Assembly (NCBI GenBank): GCA_007134175.1
Contig: SLLF01000293.1
Span: 1 to 10,203 of the forward strand
Source of the DNA: Kiritimatiellia bacterium
GTDB lineage: Bacteria; Verrucomicrobiota; Kiritimatiellia; SLAD01
Direction of reading: 5' to 3'
Length of the DNA: 10,203 nt
How positions within the stretch are numbered: the first letter of the stretch is position 1; the number at the start of each line of letters is the position of its first letter. A program made the position numbers and the translations under genes. The notes under the pieces are model-generated. The model was given only the letters and a program-made list of their open reading frames with translations. It ran no database searches and was not told where the DNA came from. Of the stretch, positions 6,764 to 10,203 are shown in pieces.

Positions 6764-7894
6764 TCACCAAGACCAGTGCAGGATACGGACGGAACCATCT
6801 GTGTCTCGTTCCGCCACTACATAGAGTCGAACCTGATCATTCTCTGCCGCAGCCTCGGCTTCCAGCCGGATGTGCGTAGCGCGAACGTCCATGAACGGTT
6901 GCAGTCGCTGCAGCAAGACAGGGGACAAGGCCGCCGCCAAGACTGCTGTGGAACGGAGGGGTCGTTCCGTCCGCATCAGCGCAATATAGCGAGCCAACGC
7001 TTCCTGTCCCGGCCCCAGCAGTGCCTCGAGCAACGGTAGAGGGGCTGTGTTGAGGTTAATAGGCACCGGTCGGGAACGAGGGCCCGGCACCAGCGTAACC
7101 CAATCCAGCAGGGTGGTTTCACGCGTACGCGTGGTCGTCGCGCGCAGTGAAGCCTGCTGAAGATAATCCGGGGTGAACCCACGGATCCATTGCAGCTCGC
7201 CCCAACTCAAGAGGGCGGTTCCCGGCGCGCGATAAGGCGGATGACCTTCCACCTGGAAGGCCACACCGGGCACACGCGCATCCGGCGGCTGAATCCAGGC
7301 CATGAGCGCGGCGACCCGGTCTCCCGGAGCCGCATCACCGGCCTGCCGCATGACATCCAACAGTATTCGCTCTGTTTCGTTGGGACCGGCAAAAGGCGGG
7401 GCCACGTACAAGTTATTCAAATCCAGATAGCGATTGAGATCGGACACGTGACTTACCACTACCAGGCCGTCCGGCCGTTCCCACTCCTGTGTCCCCATCC
7501 AGAAGGTCTCGCCATGGTCGAAGGTCGGCTGAGGATCGGCGGCCACCTCTTGCAAGCGCCGGAACGCCTCATCCAATAGCGCCGCCTGGAGGCGCGCGCG
7601 GGCCATCTGGCGCCGAGCCCGCTGCCGCAGTTGCCACGTCATACCATAAAGCTGTGTTGCCAGCGCCGCCATCAACCCCAACCAGATCAAGACGAGAATC
7701 AGCACCATCCCCCCAGCGCGACCGCGACGCAACGCATGCCCGCTGAGACGATTTATGCTATGGTCGGAGAAAAGACGCCGGGCACAGAGGTCCGGCCGCC
7801 AACGCGTCTGGGGTTGATCGCCCGCCTGCTGTGGCGGGCGCGGGAGGTTTTGCAAGCGCCTCAGAAGGCAATAGGTGCCACCCCGTTGTGTCAC
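6764..7894 (-). CDS. gspK: Type II secretion minor pseudopilin, GspK-like
   Basis: GspK caps the tip of the type II secretion pseudopilus in the inner membrane and periplasm. From the GTG at 7894 the frame has 376 residues. A prepilin-type segment RRGRAGG-MVLILVLIWLGLMAA (56-74) would be cut after Gly62. The GspK-like body follows: SDLNRYLDLNNLYVAPP, DRVAALMAWIQPPDARV, LLSWGELQWIRGFTPDYLQ and PVPINLNTAPLPLLEALLG. The GTG overlaps the metX stop (GTGA) and has GAGGGGAG just before it, so translation is probably coupled to metX. A 62-residue leader would however be far too long for a prepilin. The in-frame TTG at 7732 would give a usual leader of eight residues (322 residues in all), but its ribosome site is weak. 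No other secretion gene is in the window. Confidence 0.75.
   Translation of the reverse strand: MTQRGGTYCLLRRLQNLPRPPQQAGDQPQTRWRPDLCARRLFSDHSINRLSGHALRRGRAGGMVLILVLIWLGLMAALATQLYGMTWQLRQRARRQMARARLQAALLDEAFRRLQEVAADPQPTFDHGETFWMGTQEWERPDGLVVVSHVSDLNRYLDLNNLYVAPPFAGPNETERILLDVMRQAGDAAPGDRVAALMAWIQPPDARVPGVAFQVEGHPPYRAPGTALLSWGELQWIRGFTPDYLQQASLRATTTRTRETTLLDWVTLVPGPRSRPVPINLNTAPLPLLEALLGPGQEALARYIALMRTERPLRSTAVLAAALSPVLLQRLQPFMDVRATHIRLEAEAAAENDQVRLYVVAERDTDGSVRILHWSW
7819..7840. repeat. Perfect GC-rich hairpin after metX
   Basis: CGCCCGCC and GGCGGGCG form a perfect eight-base-pair stem around a six-base loop. It lies about 50 bases past the metX stop, inside the doubtful N-terminal extension of the gspK frame. 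No T run follows on the minus strand, so it is at best a factor-dependent terminator or an mRNA-stabilising structure. Its presence favours the idea that 7733-7890 is really a spacer. Confidence 0.5.
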
Positions 7895-9072
7895 GCGCTC
7901 CCCTCGCCGAGCATATAGCTGATATGCGGCGTGAACAGATCCGGTTCAACTAGAAACGAGTCGTGCCCTTTTTCAGAGTGGACGGTAATATGTTTGAAGG
8001 GTACCTGTGCACTTTTCAGCTCACGACATAACTGTTCCTGCCGATCCGGGTGGAAACAGGCATCGCTATCGATGCTGAACACCAGGTATTGCTGCTGGCG
8101 GCAACGCCGGAAGACCTCGCGGAAATTTTTACCCTCCGCATCCTGCAGCAGATCGAACCGCTGCCAAGCGTCGATGATCCGCAGGTACGTATTGGCATCG
8201 AAACGCTTGACAAACTTTAGCCCCTGTTTACGCAGGTAGGACTCCACCGGATGACTCATCCAGTACCATTTATCCTTGTCCTCCTCTGGACGCACCACCT
8301 CCTTGCGCGCCCGCGCCGCCATCATCTCAAGGGAGACAAAGGTCTTGTGACTGATCATCCGTGCCAGGGTCAATCCCCGGTCCGGTCGTTTACGGCCGTA
8401 GTAGTTGCCGCCTTGGAAATACTTATCTTCCTCGATCGCGCAGATCTGTTCGTAGTTGTAGATACGCTGCAGCACCGACGTAGCGATACCCGCCCCGATC
8501 AAGACCACTCTCCGGACCCGGGCCGGATACCGTGTGGCGTGATTGACGGCACACAGACCGCCCAGCGAGCCGCCGATCACGGCGTACAACTCGTCAATCC
8601 CCAGATGGTTGAGCAACTGCACCTGGGAATCGACAATATCGCCCATCATCACCGTTGGAAACGAGCGACCGTACGGCTTGCCGGTTCTGGGATTCCGGGT
8701 AACCGGGCCGGAACTGCCATAACAGCCACCGATGTAGTTCGCGCAAATGACAAACCAGCGCCGGGTATCGATGGCCTTGCCGGGGCCGATAAAGTCGTCC
8801 CACCATCCGCGATGCAGCTCCTCGGTCCAGAGGCGTCCAGCGGCGGGAACCGATCGGTTGACACCAGCGGCGTGCTGACTGCCGCTGAGTGCATGGTAAA
8901 CCAGCACCGCGTTGTCCTTGGCGGGCGACAATTCGCCATAGGTCTCATAGGCCAGCGTCACCGACTCCAGCTTCTCGCCGGTTCGAAAGACAAACGGGTT
9001 CTGTTTGTCGCCGAAACGATAGAGACGGGTCTTGACGGGGCCTATCCGGCCGGGTTTAGCGGAAAGAGTCAT
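7891..9072 (-). CDS. metX: Homoserine O-acetyltransferase (MetX family)
   Basis: MetX acylates homoserine, usually with acetyl-CoA, to start methionine synthesis by direct sulfhydrylation or trans-sulfuration. The 393-residue alpha/beta hydrolase has the nucleophile elbow GGSLGG (Ser169), the acid Asp337 in SDACFHPDRQ and His370 in EKGHDSF, so the catalytic triad is complete. VTLAYETYGEL (38-48), ALSGSQHAAG (61-70), GWWDDFIGPGKAIDT (89-103) and NYIGGCYGSSGP (112-123) are family hallmarks. Some members of this family use succinyl-CoA, and I cannot decide that from sequence. I start at ATG 9072; TTG at 9090 would add six residues. The ATG overlaps the stop of a 12-codon open frame that has the better ribosome site. 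The usual neighbour metW is absent; a gspK-like gene follows with a four-base overlap. Confidence 0.95.
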   Translation of the reverse strand: MTLSAKPGRIGPVKTRLYRFGDKQNPFVFRTGEKLESVTLAYETYGELSPAKDNAVLVYHALSGSQHAAGVNRSVPAAGRLWTEELHRGWWDDFIGPGKAIDTRRWFVICANYIGGCYGSSGPVTRNPRTGKPYGRSFPTVMMGDIVDSQVQLLNHLGIDELYAVIGGSLGGLCAVNHATRYPARVRRVVLIGAGIATSVLQRIYNYEQICAIEEDKYFQGGNYYGRKRPDRGLTLARMISHKTFVSLEMMAARARKEVVRPEEDKDKWYWMSHPVESYLRKQGLKFVKRFDANTYLRIIDAWQRFDLLQDAEGKNFREVFRRCRQQQYLVFSIDSDACFHPDRQEQLCRELKSAQVPFKHITVHSEKGHDSFLVEPDLFTPHISYMLGEGSA

Positions 9073-9107
9073 AGATTTACCAGCGTGCAATATCTTTTTA
9101 TCTTCAT
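9069..9107 (-). CDS. 12-codon upstream open frame coupled to metX
   Basis: On the minus strand an ATG at 9107 is preceded by AGAGGAA at a spacing of eight bases, a strong ribosome site. It encodes MKIKRYCTLVNL and ends with a TGA (9071-9069) that overlaps the metX ATG as ATGA. The metX ATG itself has no good ribosome site. The likely role is to bring ribosomes to metX by termination and reinitiation. The peptide has no Met or Ser run, so classical attenuation by methionine codons is not supported. A single-base frameshift near the start is an alternative explanation. Confidence 0.4.
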   Translation of the reverse strand: MKIKRYCTLVNL

Positions 9108-9148
9108 GCGGTGCATTCCTCTAGCACAGTTTCCGCTGGATAGCAACG

Positions 9149-9158
9149 CCTGCGCAGG
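9149..9158. promoter_or_regulatory. Ten-base perfect palindrome CCTGCGCAGG upstream of metX
   Basis: CCTGCGCAGG lies about 80 bases upstream of the metX ATG, in the region where a promoter would be expected. A perfect two-fold palindrome could be a regulator site, but short GC palindromes also occur by chance. I recognise no specific regulator. Confidence 0.15.
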
Positions 9159-9175
9159 GAGAGTCGAGGAGAGCT

Positions 9176-9232
9176 GGGGTCACTCCGCACATATGAACAC
9201 TGCCGGTTATTTTTCATGCAAGGAGTGACCCC
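9176..9232. repeat. Perfect 11-base inverted repeat, REP/transposon-end-like
   Basis: GGGGTCACTCC (9176-9186) and GGAGTGACCCC (9222-9232) are exact reverse complements separated by 35 bases that are richer in A and T than the surroundings. TCCGCAC follows closely on both arms. There is no T run, and the spacer is long for a terminator. Together with the transposase-like frame at 9401 it looks like a trace of a REP-type or IS200-like mobile unit. This is inference from layout. Confidence 0.5.
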
Positions 9233-9261
9233 TTCCGCACTCGCACTTTCAAACACAAAAT

Positions 9262-9320
9262 TCTCATTTTGCTCCGTCTCTCTGTCTCGTTTTGCTCCGT
9301 TCCTGTCTCATTTTGCTCCG
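9262..9320. repeat. Three direct copies of TCTCRTTTTGCTCCG
   Basis: The 15-base unit occurs at 9262-9276, 9285-9299 and 9306-9320; the first and third copies are identical and the middle one has one change (A to G). The spacers are eight and six bases, so the period is 23 then 21. The second and third copies are also preceded by TG. Arrays of a few short direct repeats are found at the ends of some insertion sequences, for example the IS21 family, and at protein-binding sites. No transposase gene is intact nearby. Confidence 0.6.
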
Positions 9321-9400
9321 GCCCCAACACTGCCGAACGTCAGCCTGTCGATGGCAGTACCAAAATTGCGGACTGGAATATGGCAATGCTGGGATGGTCA

Positions 9401-9460
9401 ATGCCACGGCGGGTCCGGCCTGTGGTTCCAGAGGGTGGCTTATACAGCATTGGTTGCTGA
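9401..9460 (+). pseudogene. Possible N-terminal remnant of a RAYT/IS200-like transposase
   Basis: ATG at 9401 opens a frame reading MPRRVRPVVPEGGLYSIGC before a stop at 9458-9460. REP-associated tyrosine transposases commonly begin with the pattern M-P-R-x-x-R-x-x-x-P-G-G-x-Y-H-V. The match is suggestive over 15 residues and then breaks off where the conserved histidine would stand (Ser here). The neighbouring inverted repeat supports a mobile-element origin. It is short, so chance resemblance is possible. Confidence 0.3.
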
Positions 9461-9478
9461 TGAAATCTGCGTTAGAGT
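9450..9478 (+). promoter_or_regulatory. Weak promoter candidate for the gene at 9500
   Basis: TTGGTT (9450-9455), 17 bases, then TAGAGT (9473-9478). The -10 box matches consensus in four positions and the -35 box in three. The predicted start near 9485 would leave a leader of about 15 bases containing AAGGA. The placement fits, but the sequence match is weak. Confidence 0.25.
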
Positions 9479-9499
9479 ATTGCCTAACAAGGAATACCG

Positions 9500-10203
9500 G
9501 TGCAGCGAGTACACATGAAAAGAGTTGGCTTGGGTGCAGCGATTTGGCTGGTGTGGAGCGTGGCGCATGCCCAGCGGTCTGATCTGCCGCCTCTTTCGCA
9601 GTCCGCCCAGATCCCGGAGGCCGGTCTGGCCTTCCGCGTGATGCGCGGCGCCGATCCGGTCGGGTTGCCCCAACCGCAAGTCTGGCATTACCGCCAATCG
9701 GATGGATCGATTATCGAACGGTTCCTGCCCCGCGATTTATGGTATCCCTCGGTCTGGCTGGGTCAATGGCAGGACACAACCGGCATGGAGTTGATCATCG
9801 GCCAACTCGCGCCCCCCATGCCGACCACCTTCCCTATTCCGCACGCGTCCCACGCGGAATACCGCGTCGCCATGGACGCGGCGCGGCTGACCACGCCGGC
9901 CAGCCCGGAAGCGTTGGTGGCGTGGCTGCAGCAATTCGCCGATGCGACACCCAAAACACCCCCACGAACCGTCTCGCCCGGCCCGCGGCTGGCGCAGGTG
10001 CTGGCATTCGACTTCGCCGGCGTGGAACGCGCCCGCCGGGCCTACGTGTTCCGGTTTCGGCCGAACGTCAACGGTGTGGATCCGGATCAGTGGTTTGTGG
10101 CCCTGTTTCTGCTCCCGCCCGGGGTGGACCTCGCGGCCGCGACCGCGTTGGACCGCGAATTTGTCGGCTCGCTGCATACCGTTCGTCGGCCGCCCGACGC
10201 GTC
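9500..10203 (+). CDS. Secreted protein of unknown function, 3' end outside window
   Basis: The frame is open from 9500 to the right edge (234 codons visible). GTG at 9500 has AAGGA six bases upstream and is the best start; ATG at 9515, five codons later, lacks a ribosome site. The protein begins with a Sec signal peptide (MQRVHMKRVGLGAAIWLVWS, then VAHA, cleavage likely after residue 24), so it is exported to the periplasm or beyond. The mature part is rich in Trp, Pro and Arg. Its last visible stretch (AFDFAGVERARRAYVFRF ... WFVALFLLPPGVD) alternates like a beta sheet and ends with a helix-like segment (AAATALDREFVGSLHTV). That layout recalls small lipoproteins and periplasmic PsbP-like folds, but I recognise no family. 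It diverges from metX; nothing ties the two functionally. Confidence 0.75.
   Translation, partial: MQRVHMKRVGLGAAIWLVWSVAHAQRSDLPPLSQSAQIPEAGLAFRVMRGADPVGLPQPQVWHYRQSDGSIIERFLPRDLWYPSVWLGQWQDTTGMELIIGQLAPPMPTTFPIPHASHAEYRVAMDAARLTTPASPEALVAWLQQFADATPKTPPRTVSPGPRLAQVLAFDFAGVERARRAYVFRFRPNVNGVDPDQWFVALFLLPPGVDLAAATALDREFVGSLHTVRRPPDA

Noticed and set aside
9118..9146. TTGCTA-17-TAGAGG as a metX promoter on the minus strand
   Set aside because: The -10 box would overlap the ribosome site of the leader frame, so transcripts would start downstream of it. The two signals cannot both be used, and the ribosome site is the stronger match.
8251..9228. A 325-residue plus-strand reading frame opposite metX
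   Set aside because: It is the antisense shadow of metX, which has a full catalytic triad and family motifs.
9262..9320. The three direct repeats as a CRISPR array
   Set aside because: The repeats are only 15 bases and the spacers six to eight bases, far below CRISPR dimensions, and there is no cas gene.
9216..9518. A 100-residue plus-strand frame in the metX upstream region
   Set aside because: It runs through the direct repeats and the possible transposase remnant, has no convincing family signature and overlaps the start of the next gene.

Overview
The window looks like chromosomal DNA from a GC-rich Gram-negative bacterium. The evidence is an outer-membrane-type beta-barrel precursor, a type II secretion pseudopilin, Shine-Dalgarno (SD)-led genes and signal peptides. 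The mix of NspC and SpeB polyamine genes, MetX, a GspK-like protein and Gfo/Idh/MocA oxidoreductases with a Cys insert would fit a member of the PVC group (Verrucomicrobiota, Kiritimatiellota, Lentisphaerota). That placement is inference from gene content, not proof. Most of the window is ordinary metabolism. I see no defence system, CRISPR array, intact mobile element, rRNA or tRNA.

Left part (1-1905): two oxidoreductase genes on the minus strand. The 5' end of an aldo/keto reductase gene runs off the left edge, and a complete Gfo/Idh/MocA gene lies upstream of it. A 423-base gap (1483-1905) follows, holding a hairpin repeat and a probable promoter for the next operon.

Middle (1906-6600): five plus-strand genes in tight succession: a small beta-barrel protein, argC, lipA, nspC and speB. 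Gaps are 18 and 19 bases, then the last three genes overlap or nearly touch. ArgC belongs to the arginine pathway, SpeB turns agmatine (made from arginine) into putrescine, and NspC makes the final spermidine or norspermidine. The cluster therefore holds three steps of an arginine-to-polyamine route, with the lipoate synthase LipA inserted. Arginine decarboxylase and carboxyspermidine dehydrogenase would have to be encoded elsewhere.

Right part (6601-10203): directly after speB lies a decayed C-terminal fragment of an RND efflux pump. Converging on it from the right are a gspK-like pseudopilin gene and metX, overlapping by four bases (GTGA). metX is preceded by a 12-codon open frame whose stop overlaps the metX start. 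The 9108-9499 region between metX and the divergent last gene is a scar zone. It holds an 11-base perfect inverted repeat, three copies of a 15-base direct repeat and a short reading frame resembling the start of a RAYT-type transposase. The last gene encodes a secreted protein of unknown function and is cut by the right edge.
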